From positions 1 to 64,000 of the forward strand of contig CALILP010000034.1 in the NCBI GenBank assembly GCA_938016515.1: DNA of 64,000 nt. Direction: 5' to 3'. This DNA is from an uncultured Paracoccaceae bacterium (GTDB lineage Bacteria; Pseudomonadota; Alphaproteobacteria; Rhodobacterales; Rhodobacteraceae). Under the pieces are notes generated by a model. That model saw only the letters and a list, made by a program, of their open reading frames with translations, did not search any database and was not told the origin of the DNA. This document shows, one piece after another, positions 42,323-52,890 of the stretch (positions within the stretch are counted from its first letter, which is position 1; each line of letters starts with the position of its first letter). Made by a program: the position numbers and the translations under genes.

Positions 42323-42946
42323 ATGCAGGATATCACTACCGCCGTTAATCTGGTCGCGGACCGGATTCATGAGCTACGGGATACACAAGACCGTATCGTT
42401 GTTGGCATTGCCGGAGCCCCCGGCAGTGGCAAGTCGACATTGGCCAATGAAATCGCGCGCAGGCTGAACCTGCAACGATGCCCAACGGTCGTCGTCCCCA
42501 TGGACGGATTTCACCTTGATAACGCCATCCTGGACGAGATGGGTTTGCGCAATCGAAAAGGCTCACCTGAGACATTTGATGTGCGTGGATTTGTTCACTT
42601 AATCAAACGCCTACAAGCCAGAGATCACGTATATGCGCCAGCCTTTGACAGGACGCGTGATCTGTCTGTGGCCGGGGCGGTTGATGTCCCACCTGACCTG
42701 CCCGTCGTTTTGGTTGAGGGCAACTACCTGATGTTCGACGAGCCCGTCTGGAACGTGCTGCCCGGCATTTGGGACTTGTCTGTGCGTCTTGACGTCCCCA
42801 TCACAGAACTGCGGGCGCGACTGATCCAACGCTGGCTGAACCAAAACCTGTCACGGGCAGCAGCAACGCGCAGGGCGGAAAGCAACGATATTCCGAACGC
42901 AAACCGCATTATCGCCAAAGCCTTGCCCTGCGACATTACAGTTTGA
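42323..42946 (+). CDS. P-loop nucleoside/fructose-type kinase (uridine kinase-like)
   Basis: VGIAGAPGSGKSTLANEIARRLN; VPMDGFHLDNAILDEMGLRNRKGSPETFDVRGF. Confidence 0.9.
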   Translation: MQDITTAVNLVADRIHELRDTQDRIVVGIAGAPGSGKSTLANEIARRLNLQRCPTVVVPMDGFHLDNAILDEMGLRNRKGSPETFDVRGFVHLIKRLQARDHVYAPAFDRTRDLSVAGAVDVPPDLPVVLVEGNYLMFDEPVWNVLPGIWDLSVRLDVPITELRARLIQRWLNQNLSRAAATRRAESNDIPNANRIIAKALPCDITV

Positions 42947-43076
42947 CCTTAATACCGCGCACTAACCACCTGTAAAAAAACACGTTACCTAGGCAAATCT
43001 GAATTCAAACTCCGGCATGGAAACTCGCCAGCAGACCCCTTACATTGGCATCACTGTTGCCATTGGGGGCCAGTTG

Positions 43077-43694
43077 ATGCTGCCGCTTGAAAACCTTGTC
43101 GCCTGCCCGCAGTGCGACACACTGCACGCTCAGACAGACGTCCCTGACGGGGCGAAGGCACACTGCATGCGGTGTGGTGCGGCAATGGTCGAAACGCGCA
43201 GTACAGCAATCACCAATGTCCTTAGCTTGGCACTGACGTCCTTTGTCCTGATGATCGCTGCGGTCTCGTTTCCATTTCTGGACCTTTCCATCGGGGGCCA
43301 GACAAACGGAACATCTGTGTTGGGGGCTGTGATGGCCTTTTCCGATACGTTTTCATTGCCGCTCGCCTTTGCGGTTGCAGGGTTCATCGTGTTTCTGCCG
43401 CTTCTGCGGCTTGGGGCGATCATTGCAGCGGTCTTGCCTTTGGTGACGCACCGGACACCCGGACGATTTCACAGACATGCGTTTGGACTTGCTGAAACCT
43501 TGCGGCCTTGGTCGATGGCCGAGATCTTTATCGTTGGGGTATCAGTGGCGTTGGTCAAAGTGGCAGGACTTGCCACGATCTCATTTGGCCCGGCCTTTTG
43601 GGCCTTCACCCTTCTTGTGATCCTGACATTCTTTCAGGACACGCTTATTTGCAGGTATTCGGTATGGCGGGCGCTGGACACATCGCGGGCCTGA
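43077..43694 (+). CDS. Paraquat-inducible protein A-like, first half-size subunit
   Basis: NLVACPQCDTLHAQTDVPDGAKAHCMRCGAAM zinc ribbon plus TM helices. Confidence 0.9.
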   Translation: MLPLENLVACPQCDTLHAQTDVPDGAKAHCMRCGAAMVETRSTAITNVLSLALTSFVLMIAAVSFPFLDLSIGGQTNGTSVLGAVMAFSDTFSLPLAFAVAGFIVFLPLLRLGAIIAAVLPLVTHRTPGRFHRHAFGLAETLRPWSMAEIFIVGVSVALVKVAGLATISFGPAFWAFTLLVILTFFQDTLICRYSVWRALDTSRA

Positions 43695-44302
43695 CGACTG
43701 CGCGCGAAGCAGGCCTGATCGCCTGCCACCGCTGCGGGCAGGTCCATGACCAACAGGCGACGGAATGCAGGCGTTGCCATGCAACCCTGCACAGCCGCAA
43801 ACCTGACAGTCTGCAAAAAGTCTGGGCGTGGTGGCTGGCAGGGGTGATCACATTCATTCCAGCCAACATCTATCCGATGCTGATCACAAATACGCTGGTG
43901 GAAAACTCGGAAAGCACGATCATTGGCGGGGTTGTAGAGCTGATCCATTATGGGTCCTACGGGATCGCTTTCATCGTCTTTGTGGCCTCTATCATCATTC
44001 CTTTGGGCAAATTCTTTGCGATTGCCTATCTGGCGATCAGCGTGCAGCGCCGCTCCAATCTGAACCAACACCAGCGCAACCACTTGTTCCATGTGGTGGA
44101 ATTTATCGGACGATGGTCGATGATCGACGTCTTTGTGGTGGCGATTCTGTCGGCCTTGGTGCAGCTGGATACGGTGGCGTCAATCAATCCAGGTATTGCG
44201 GCTGTGAACTTCGCTTTATCGGTTGTCTTCACCATGCTTTCGGCCCAAAGCTTTGACCCACGTCTGATCTGGGACGCTGACAGGGCTGCCGCCAATGACT
44301 GA
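43664..44302 (+). CDS. Paraquat-inducible protein A-like, second half-size subunit
   Basis: GLIACHRCGQVHDQQATECRRCHATLHSRKPDSLQKVWAWWLAGVITFIPANIYPML; start inferred at 43664. Confidence 0.9.
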   Translation: MAGAGHIAGLTTAREAGLIACHRCGQVHDQQATECRRCHATLHSRKPDSLQKVWAWWLAGVITFIPANIYPMLITNTLVENSESTIIGGVVELIHYGSYGIAFIVFVASIIIPLGKFFAIAYLAISVQRRSNLNQHQRNHLFHVVEFIGRWSMIDVFVVAILSALVQLDTVASINPGIAAVNFALSVVFTMLSAQSFDPRLIWDADRAAAND

Positions 44303-46751
44303 GACACCACCCCCCGCACCGATGGACGTGCGCGTCCCTGAAAAACGCAGGCGCACTGGGCTTTCCTTCATCTGGCTGGTGCCGCTATTTGCCTTGGCTG
44401 TGATCCTCAGCGTGGCCTATCAGACCTACCTTGACCGAGGCGTTCTGATTGAAATCGCTTTTGCAAACGGATCAGGCATCACCAAAGAAACAACGATCAA
44501 ATACCGCGATATCGACATCGGAACCGTTGAGAAAGTCAGCTTTGCGGAAGGTCTGGACGTGGTCTTGGTCGAAGCGCGGGTTGATCAGACAGTGGCACCC
44601 TACCTTGATGATGACGCAGAGTTCTGGGTAGTACGGCCAGATGTCACGTTGCGCGGAGTGTCCGGGCTGGATACCGTCTTGTCGGGGGCCTATATCGCCG
44701 GCAAGTGGGATAATCAGGCAGACGTCGCCCAGACCAGCTTTAGCGGCTTGGACTCGGCACCTCTTTTGGCGGGAAACGAAGAAGGCGAACAGATCATTCT
44801 GCGCGCACCTAACGGGGCATCTTTGGCGCAAGGGGCGCCGATCCTGCACAAAGGCCTACAGGTGGGCTTCATTGACCAACCAGTCCTTGATCCGCGCGGC
44901 GTTGGTGTGATCGCAGCGGCCTTCATCGACGCGAATTATGTCGATCTGGTCACCACCAACACACGGTTCTGGGACACCTCTGGGTTTTCGATCAGCGTCG
45001 GTGCCAACGGCCTTGCGTTGAATGTCGACAGCATTGCGTCATTGATCGAAGGGGGGATTGCTTTCGATACCGTCGTGTCGGGCGGCGATCCAATTGGGCA
45101 AAACCGGTCACCAGACGTCTTTGACATCTTCGACAACGAAAACGCAGCCCGCGAAAGCCTGTTTGAACGACCCGACCGCACCCTTCTGACCGTCGGCATC
45201 CTGTTTGACGAAACGGTCAACGGCCTGACCCAAGGCTCTGCGGTCAAATATCAAGGGGTTCGTGTGGGCGAGGTCAGCGCGATCAATGCCATCGTCGTCG
45301 AAGAGAACGGGATCAGGCGCGTGCAACTGCGCACGACATTGGAAATCTCTCCAGCCCGGATCGGCATCTCGGATGACACTTCTGACGAAGACGCAATGAT
45401 CATCCTTGCAGGCTTTGTGGCCCAGGGCATGCGCGCGCGTCTGGTCACCGGCAATATCCTGACCGGCGCATTGGACGTCGAACTGTTGGATGTGGATAAC
45501 GCCCCCATCGCCTTTCTGGATATCGCCCGCGAGCCCTTCCCGATCATCCCGACCACAGCCTCGGACGTCTCGGACGTCGCCGATACGGCGGAAGGCGTGC
45601 TGGCCCGGATCAACGAGCTACCAATCGAAGAGCTGTTGCAAGGTGCCATCGATCTGATGGCCAGCATCGAAACGCTTGCCACAGACGGCGACCTGCGGGC
45701 AGCACCGGAAGAGTTGCGGGCGATCTTGGGTGACGTGCGCACATTGATTGCCTCAGACGGTGTGCAAGGCGCACCTGAAAGCGTGCAGTCAACGCTGGAA
45801 GGCATTGAAGCGGTCGTCGCCGACATCGCAACCATCGTGACGGACGCAACCGAGGCTGACCTCGTCGGGTCAATCTCTACCACATTGGACACCACCAATG
45901 CCGCGGTCGCAGGATTGGGCGAGGCGACATCGGCCCTGCCCCAGGTCATCGCGGAAATCGAAGCACTGACTGCAAAGGCCAATGCGCTTGATCTGGACGC
46001 CCTTCTTGCGCAGACCACCGCAACGCTGGATAGCATTGATACGCTTGTCGCCAGCGAAGATATCGCAGCCTTGCCCGGCAGCGTGAACGCAGCACTTGAT
46101 GAGGTCCGAACGCTGGTCTCGGATGTCCGCGAAGGCGGCGCGGTCGAGAACCTGAACGCAGCCCTCGCGGCCACCAGTAACGCCGCCCGGTCGGTTGCAA
46201 CATCGGTGCAAGACCTGCCGACACTTGCGGAAAACGCAAATGATTTGGTCAGCCAGTTGCAGGAAGCCACCGCAAACCTGCCCGCCATCACCGCACAAAT
46301 CGAAGAACTGGTGGCAACGGCCAATGACGCCGAAATCGCGGCACTTGTGACGCAGGCCAGTGACACTTTGAAAAGCATCGAAACGCTGCTGGGCAATGAA
46401 GGCACGCAACAGTTGCCAGCCGCGATCGCAACCTCGCTGGGCGAGATTGACGCGCTGATCACGGAAATCCGCGAGGGTGGCGCTGTGGCAAACGTGAATG
46501 CAGCGCTGGCATCAGCATCTGAGGCCGCACAAGCCATCGAAGACGCGGCTGTCGGCTTGCCCGCCTTGTCGCAACAAACCAGCCGCCTGATCGCCACCAT
46601 CAACGAGGTTGCAGCCGTCTACGGCGAACGCGGCCGCTTTACGGCAGATACGGCAGCAACCTTGCGCGACATTCAAGCGGCAGCAGACGCGGTATCCTCG
46701 CTGGCCCGCGCCATTCAGCGCAACCCTTCCTCCATCCTGACAGGACGATAA
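44295..46751 (+). CDS. pqiB: PqiB-like MCE-domain protein with long C-terminal repeat region
   Basis: SFIWLVPLFALAVILSVAYQTYLDRGVLIEIAFANGSGITKETTIKYRDIDIGTVEKV and further MCE domains; 818 aa. Confidence 0.93.
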   Translation: MTETPPPAPMDVRVPEKRRRTGLSFIWLVPLFALAVILSVAYQTYLDRGVLIEIAFANGSGITKETTIKYRDIDIGTVEKVSFAEGLDVVLVEARVDQTVAPYLDDDAEFWVVRPDVTLRGVSGLDTVLSGAYIAGKWDNQADVAQTSFSGLDSAPLLAGNEEGEQIILRAPNGASLAQGAPILHKGLQVGFIDQPVLDPRGVGVIAAAFIDANYVDLVTTNTRFWDTSGFSISVGANGLALNVDSIASLIEGGIAFDTVVSGGDPIGQNRSPDVFDIFDNENAARESLFERPDRTLLTVGILFDETVNGLTQGSAVKYQGVRVGEVSAINAIVVEENGIRRVQLRTTLEISPARIGISDDTSDEDAMIILAGFVAQGMRARLVTGNILTGALDVELLDVDNAPIAFLDIAREPFPIIPTTASDVSDVADTAEGVLARINELPIEELLQGAIDLMASIETLATDGDLRAAPEELRAILGDVRTLIASDGVQGAPESVQSTLEGIEAVVADIATIVTDATEADLVGSISTTLDTTNAAVAGLGEATSALPQVIAEIEALTAKANALDLDALLAQTTATLDSIDTLVASEDIAALPGSVNAALDEVRTLVSDVREGGAVENLNAALAATSNAARSVATSVQDLPTLAENANDLVSQLQEATANLPAITAQIEELVATANDAEIAALVTQASDTLKSIETLLGNEGTQQLPAAIATSLGEIDALITEIREGGAVANVNAALASASEAAQAIEDAAVGLPALSQQTSRLIATINEVAAVYGERGRFTADTAATLRDIQAAADAVSSLARAIQRNPSSILTGR

Positions 46752-47320
46752 TGCCCATGATCAAGCCCCTCCTGCTTTCCCTTGGTCTTTCTGCCGGTCT
46801 TGCGGCCTGTACCAGCCCAATCAACCGGGTGGATCTTGTGCCGCTGCAATCCACGCTGAACCTGCAATCCAGCGTGTCCTCTGCAATTGTGCGGACGATC
46901 TCGCTGCCAACCTACGCCGCAGAAGAAGAACTGTCGCTGCAAAGCCCGGAAGGCCTGATCACATCCGACGGGGCAATCCTGTGGGCTGATGCGCCAGAAC
47001 GGGCGGCGACATTGGCAGTCACTCGGCACCTCAACGACATCCTGTCGGCCTCGGTCGGGCCAGACCCCTGGCCCTTCGCAGGCATCCCGGATGTCACAGT
47101 CGAGGTCCGGGTCTCTGATATGCTGGCAGGCAACGACGGTGTATTCCGCCTGCGGGGCCAGTATTTCATCGGCGGGGACGGCATCGACTTCCGCAAAGTC
47201 GTGCGCAGCTTTGACTATGCAGTGCCCTTGCAAGTTGCAGGCATCGGCGGGGTAGCGGCAGCGCAGTCACAAGCCCTGCTAGAGCTGTCAGAGGACATCG
47301 CAGGCAGCCTGTCGCGTTAG
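46751..47320 (+). CDS. pqiC: PqiC-like ABC-type transport auxiliary lipoprotein
   Basis: LGLSAGLAACTSP lipobox; DGAILWADAPERAATLAVTRHLNDIL. Confidence 0.88.
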   Translation: MPMIKPLLLSLGLSAGLAACTSPINRVDLVPLQSTLNLQSSVSSAIVRTISLPTYAAEEELSLQSPEGLITSDGAILWADAPERAATLAVTRHLNDILSASVGPDPWPFAGIPDVTVEVRVSDMLAGNDGVFRLRGQYFIGGDGIDFRKVVRSFDYAVPLQVAGIGGVAAAQSQALLELSEDIAGSLSR

Positions 47321-47323
47321 GCG

Positions 47324-47743
47324 ATGGCAGACATTCAGATCACCACCGACCTGAACGCGATGGATCTCGATCCGATCATCGCGGAAATCGCGGGGTCCTA
47401 TTGGGCCAAGGATTTCTCTGCGGCGCAAATCCGCAACGCATTCACCCAGTCCCACTGTGTCGGCCTGAAAATCGACGGATCACAGGTAGGTTTCGCGCGG
47501 GCCCTCTCCGATCAGGTCATGAGCGCACACATCAAGGACGCAATCATCCTGCCCAGCTTTCGGGGTCAGGGATACGGCCGTGTTCTGATCAAAGCCCTGC
47601 TGGACCACCCCGCGCTCACGGCTGTGCCCAAATGGCACCTCGGTACCAAAGATGCGCAGCCGTTTTACGCCAAACTTGGGTTCCAGACATCACCTGACGG
47701 GACCTTTATGCACCTAACGCGGGCATTTCCGCGCGATAAGTGA
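47324..47743 (+). CDS. GNAT family N-acetyltransferase
   Basis: VGFARALSDQ...AIILPSFRGQGYGRVLIKALLDHP; YAKLGFQTSPDG. Confidence 0.93.
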   Translation: MADIQITTDLNAMDLDPIIAEIAGSYWAKDFSAAQIRNAFTQSHCVGLKIDGSQVGFARALSDQVMSAHIKDAIILPSFRGQGYGRVLIKALLDHPALTAVPKWHLGTKDAQPFYAKLGFQTSPDGTFMHLTRAFPRDK

Positions 47744-47760
47744 CCGCCGGTCGGCGCAAA

Positions 47761-47910
47761 CGTGGGTTTCACCCACCCTACACCCCGTCCCCGACAAAAC
47801 TGCAGACCGTCGATCCTTGCAAACGCCCATGACCAGCCGTAGGGCGGGGCTTCGACCCGCCGCAACCTCAGATGAAACACGACACCTTGCGTAGGGTGGG
47901 TGAAACCCAA
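47761..47910. repeat. Cluster of three GTAGGG(T/C)GGG... hairpin repeats (47761-47781 inverted, 47838-47862 GC variant, 47891-47910 direct)
   Basis: Read directly in the GNAT/ABC-ATPase intergenic region. Confidence 0.8.
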
Positions 47911-47958
47911 GCAGCACGCCACAAGCCCAAAGACTCCGGCAACACCTGCAGGTAGGCC

Positions 47959-49020
<1,062 letters not shown>

Positions 49021-49099
49021 GGGTTTCCCCTCCCCGCACTGTGCAAGCGCGATGCTTGCAGTTTCATTCGATAGCCGACAGCACGTCGTGGGTGCTGTG

Positions 49100-49129
49100 C
49101 CAGATCATCTTGTACCAGATCATCCTGTA
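49100..49129. repeat. Two tandem 15-bp repeats CCAGATCATC(T/C)TGTA in the ABC-transporter divergent promoter region
   Basis: Contiguous copies 49100-49114 and 49115-49129, one mismatch. Confidence 0.7.
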
Positions 49130-49302
49130 AATGCGTGCAACGCTCCCCTCCCGAGGGTCAGTTTGCTGTCGCGCATGATCACGGCTACCGTTCGACCTGT
49201 TGACAACACTAGGCGAGTCGCGTTTTAGTTTCAATATTCAAAACTAGGTTTCAAATAATGAGACCAAATGCGAATATCGACGGAGCACCAGGGAGGACAC
49301 CA

Positions 49303-50565
49303 ATGCGTTCCATCATGAAAACATCCTTTGCAGCCCTTGCGGCAGCAAGCATCGCAGCAACCGCTGCTATCGCAGACGGCCACCAGCTGTCTGGCGACCT
49401 GAAAATCACATCAGACATGTCCAACCCAGCACCACGTGCTGTGATGGAAGGCCTTGTCGCTGACTTTGGCGCATTGCACCCAGATCTGAACATCGAGCTG
49501 ACGATCGTTGATCGTGAAGCCTGGAAAACACAAATCCGGAACGCGCTGTCCGCGAACCCGCCAGACGTCGTGAACTGGTATGCTGCCAACCGTATGAAGC
49601 CATACGTCGATGCGGGCCTTTTTGCAGACATCTCTGACCTCTGGGCAGAAGAAGAGTTCGCAGCACTGGCATCCACCAAAGGTGCGATGACGCTGAACGA
49701 CGCCCAGTGGGGTGTGCCGTACACGTATTACCAGTGGGGCGTTTACTACCGCAAAGACATCTTCGAAGAGCTTGGCCTTGAAGAGCCAACAACTTGGGAT
49801 GAAGAGAAAGCCAACTGTCAGGCAATCCTCGACTCTGGTCGTAAGTGCTACACCATCGGCTCCAAGTTCCTGTGGACAGCTGGCGGCTGGTTTGACTACA
49901 TCAACTCCCGCACAAACGGCTATGACTTCCACATCGCGCTGGCTTCTGGCGAGATCGAGTGGACAGACGACCGCGTCCGTCAGACATTCGCCAACTGGCG
50001 CGAGCTGATCGACATGGGGGCGTTCATCGACGACCACCAGACTTACTCTTGGCAGGAAGCCCTGCCATTCATGGTCAACGGTGAAGCCGCATCTTATCTG
50101 ATGGGTAACTTCTCTGTCGCAGCCTTCCGCGAAGGCGGCCTGACAGACGACCAGCTGGACTTCTACCAGTTCCCGGTTATCAACCCTGACGTTGATTTTG
50201 CGGAAGACGCGCCAACAGATACGTTTCACCTGACCTCTGGCGCAGCAAATCCTGAAGCCGGGAAGGAATTCCTGCGCTTTGTGACATCCGCTGACGTTCA
50301 GACAAAGATCAACTCGGGCGACGCGCTGGGTCAGCTGCCAGTGAACGCAAACTCTTCTATCGACGATGACAAGTTCCTTGCCGAAGGCTTCGAGATGCTT
50401 TCAACCAACGCAGGTGGCGGCATCATGCAGTTCTTCGACCGTGACTTCTCTGCAGAGATGGCATCTGTCGGCATGGAAGGCCTGCAAGAGTTCATGGTGT
50501 TCCCAGATAACCTGGACGACATCCTGGCCCGCTTGGAAGACACGCGTCAGCGTATCTATCAGTAA
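49303..50565 (+). CDS. ABC transporter sugar-type substrate-binding protein, candidate SQ/SQ-glycoside binding protein
   Basis: Signal peptide MKTSFAALAAASIAATAAIADG; ExtSBP1 pattern NPPDVVNWYAANRMKPYVDAGLFADISDLW. Confidence 0.93.
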   Translation: MRSIMKTSFAALAAASIAATAAIADGHQLSGDLKITSDMSNPAPRAVMEGLVADFGALHPDLNIELTIVDREAWKTQIRNALSANPPDVVNWYAANRMKPYVDAGLFADISDLWAEEEFAALASTKGAMTLNDAQWGVPYTYYQWGVYYRKDIFEELGLEEPTTWDEEKANCQAILDSGRKCYTIGSKFLWTAGGWFDYINSRTNGYDFHIALASGEIEWTDDRVRQTFANWRELIDMGAFIDDHQTYSWQEALPFMVNGEAASYLMGNFSVAAFREGGLTDDQLDFYQFPVINPDVDFAEDAPTDTFHLTSGAANPEAGKEFLRFVTSADVQTKINSGDALGQLPVNANSSIDDDKFLAEGFEMLSTNAGGGIMQFFDRDFSAEMASVGMEGLQEFMVFPDNLDDILARLEDTRQRIYQ

Positions 50566-50590
50566 GCAAATACTGTGCACCCGCCCTACC

Positions 50591-50612
50591 GTAGGGTGGG
50601 TGCAACCCACGT
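50591..50612 (+). repeat. GTAGGGTGGGTGCAACCCACGT hairpin repeat between binding-protein and permease genes
   Basis: Related to copies at 29811, 47761, 47891, 52857. Confidence 0.85.
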
Positions 50613-50721
50613 GCGTCGGATCAGCCCGCAGCACGGCTCCGGCACCAAACGTACCAACCCATCCGCAAGGCCATCGATCCGGGCCTTTCGCATGTGTTGA
50701 CCTTGGGGAGGAGACGACACC

Positions 50722-51666
50722 ATGACCACCGCGAGTACAAACACCCAACCCGCCGAACGCGGCTGGTATAAACGCAACGAAATCGCGATTACACCGTGGC
50801 TGTTTCTGCTGCCGGCAATCCTGTTCTTTGCGGTCTATGTTATTATGCCTATCGCACAATCCTTCTGGATCTCATTCCATGCGTGGGACGGTCTAGGAGA
50901 GAAAACATGGGTGGGGACTGCGAACTACGAACGGCTGTTCGGAATCGGGGACCAGAATATGGACCGCAAGTTCCAGATCTCGTTCTGGAACAACATTAAA
51001 TGGCTGTTCCTCTATCTACTGGCCATCCCCATGGGCTTGTTCATCGCTCTCTTCCTGAACCAAACAGTGAGGGGGATCAGGCTTTATAAGTCTCTGTTCT
51101 TCTTCCCCTTTGTGATCTCACAGGTCGTCGTGGGTCTCGTGTTCTCATGGTTTTATCTGCCTAACGACGGAGCCTTCGACCAGATTGTGGGCCTCTTCGG
51201 GATCGACATCTCTGGTGGGGTCCTTGGCAACCCGAATACAGCCACCTACGGGATCATCGCAGCGGGGCTTTGGCCACAAACGGCCTATTGCATGATCCTC
51301 TACCTGACGGGTCTGAACGCAGTAGACCCAGAACAGGTCGAGGCAGCACGTCTGGACGGCGCAAAGGGCTGGAAAATGCTGTGGTACGTGATCGTGCCGC
51401 AACTCAAACCAGCAACCTTCATCGCCTTCGTGGTCACCATCGTTGGCGCGCTACGGAGCTTTGACTTTATCGCGGTGATGACCAACGGCGGACCGTTCGG
51501 GTCCACACGGGTCCTCAGCTTCTACATGTTCGAGGAATCGCTGTCGGAATTTGGTTTCCGCATGGGGTACGGGGCGGCCATCGCCGTGGTTCTGTTCTTC
51601 ATCATGCTGGGCTTTATCGTCTACTTCCTGTGGTCGATGTACCAAGACGAAAAGGGAGCGCACTGA
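50722..51666 (+). CDS. Sugar ABC transporter permease (MalF-type)
   Basis: PWLFLLPAILFFAVYVIMPIAQSFWISFHAWDG; EAA loop EQVEAARLDGAKGWKMLWYVIVPQLKP. Confidence 0.95.
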   Translation: MTTASTNTQPAERGWYKRNEIAITPWLFLLPAILFFAVYVIMPIAQSFWISFHAWDGLGEKTWVGTANYERLFGIGDQNMDRKFQISFWNNIKWLFLYLLAIPMGLFIALFLNQTVRGIRLYKSLFFFPFVISQVVVGLVFSWFYLPNDGAFDQIVGLFGIDISGGVLGNPNTATYGIIAAGLWPQTAYCMILYLTGLNAVDPEQVEAARLDGAKGWKMLWYVIVPQLKPATFIAFVVTIVGALRSFDFIAVMTNGGPFGSTRVLSFYMFEESLSEFGFRMGYGAAIAVVLFFIMLGFIVYFLWSMYQDEKGAH

Positions 51667-51667
51667 T

Positions 51668-52516
51668 ATGTTTCCAACACCCATCGAAAAACAATCGCGC
51701 GGCATGCAAATCGGATATCAGGCGTTTCTGCCTGTGGCGCTGGTCCTTTGGCTCCTGCCGCTGCTTGCAGTCGCACTTTTCTCAATCAAGCCAGACGCAG
51801 ATTTCGCCAATGGCAACTTCTGGGGGCTGCCCTCTTCGTTCGAGGCGTTCAATAACTACGGCAAGGTGTTCTTTGAATCCAACATGCCGCGCTATCTGCT
51901 GAACTCGCTTCTGATTACAGTGCCCACGGTCATCGGGGCAGTGGCACTCTCGGCGATGGCGGGCTTTGCACTTGGGGTCTACCGGTTCAAAGGCAACCTG
52001 CTGATCTTCTTTATGTTCATCGCAGGCAACTTTGTGCCCTTCCAGATCTTGATGGTGCCAGTGCGGGACCTGACAGTCAGCCTTGGCATGTATGACACGA
52101 TCCGCGGCCTCGTGCTGTTCCACATTGCGTTCCAGACGGGGTTTTGCACGCTGTTCATGCGGAACTTCATCCGGGCCCTGCCCTTCCCGCTGATCGAAGC
52201 GGCACGGGTGGAAGGCATCGCAGAATGGCGCATCTTCTGGTACGTGGTCCTGCCCTTGATGAAACCGGCACTTGCAGCACTCGCAGTGCTGATCTTCACC
52301 TTCATCTGGAATGACTACTTCTGGGCAGTGGTGCTGACACAAGGGCCAAGCGCACAGCCAGTGACAGCAGGCATCACAGAGTTCAACTCGCAATTCCGGG
52401 CAGCCTACCACCTGATGAGCGCAGGCTCGATCGTGGCAGCCCTCCCGCCTGTGGCGATGTTCTTCCTGATGCAAAAGCACTTCATCGCGGGCCTGACCCT
52501 CGGCGCCGTCAAATAA
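51668..52516 (+). CDS. Sugar ABC transporter permease (MalG-type)
   Basis: EAA loop LIEAARVEGIAEWRIFWYVVLPLMKPALAAL; start at MFPTPIEKQSRGM. Confidence 0.95.
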   Translation: MFPTPIEKQSRGMQIGYQAFLPVALVLWLLPLLAVALFSIKPDADFANGNFWGLPSSFEAFNNYGKVFFESNMPRYLLNSLLITVPTVIGAVALSAMAGFALGVYRFKGNLLIFFMFIAGNFVPFQILMVPVRDLTVSLGMYDTIRGLVLFHIAFQTGFCTLFMRNFIRALPFPLIEAARVEGIAEWRIFWYVVLPLMKPALAALAVLIFTFIWNDYFWAVVLTQGPSAQPVTAGITEFNSQFRAAYHLMSAGSIVAALPPVAMFFLMQKHFIAGLTLGAVK

Positions 52517-52538
52517 TCCAAGGCGTGCTACAAAAGAT

Positions 52539-52570
52539 AACAGGCGTCCGGCCCCACCCGGACGCCTGTT
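52539..52570. terminator. Strong hairpin AACAGGCGTCCGG-N-CCGGACGCCTGTT after the ABC permease gene
   Basis: 13-bp arms, 6-nt loop; A-rich 5' and T-rich 3' flanks. Confidence 0.75.
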
Positions 52571-52667
52571 CCACTTCATTTTGCCAAAACAACTCTCCCC
52601 GCTGGAAAGCGTCCCGCAGGGGCATCCTCACGACCAACCAGATCGCAAAATCCCCTCGCAACGCGCC

Positions 52668-52710
52668 CAAATTTTCCAGAGAATTTGATCGATTTTTCAC
52701 GTACAAATCG
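52668..52710. repeat. Double palindrome element (CAAATTTTCCAGAGAATTTG + CGATTTTTCACGTACAAATCG, degenerate)
   Basis: Same architecture as 26241-26282 and 33513-33554. Confidence 0.65.
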
Positions 52711-52856
52711 CCTGCGCCGCATCGTCACACACCGGATCGGGGGGGACCACATATCGGCCACTGTCCACATCTCGCGCCTTAACGGCTCATGACACCCCAG
52801 CACGTCTTCCCCGCGGGGAAGGTTTTGGGTCTGCAACCGCAGCCCTCACGATGCAC

Positions 52857-52878
52857 GTAGGGTGGGTGAAACCCACGC
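52857..52878 (+). repeat. GTAGGGTGGGTGAAACCCACGC hairpin repeat
   Basis: Identical to the copy at 29811-29832. Confidence 0.85.
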
Positions 52879-52890
52879 ACGACCCACGCT

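Noticed and set aside
45251-46603. 450-aa minus-strand ORF opposite pqiB
   Set aside because: Antisense shadow of the strongly supported MCE protein; Ser/Ala-rich translation without recognisable domain.
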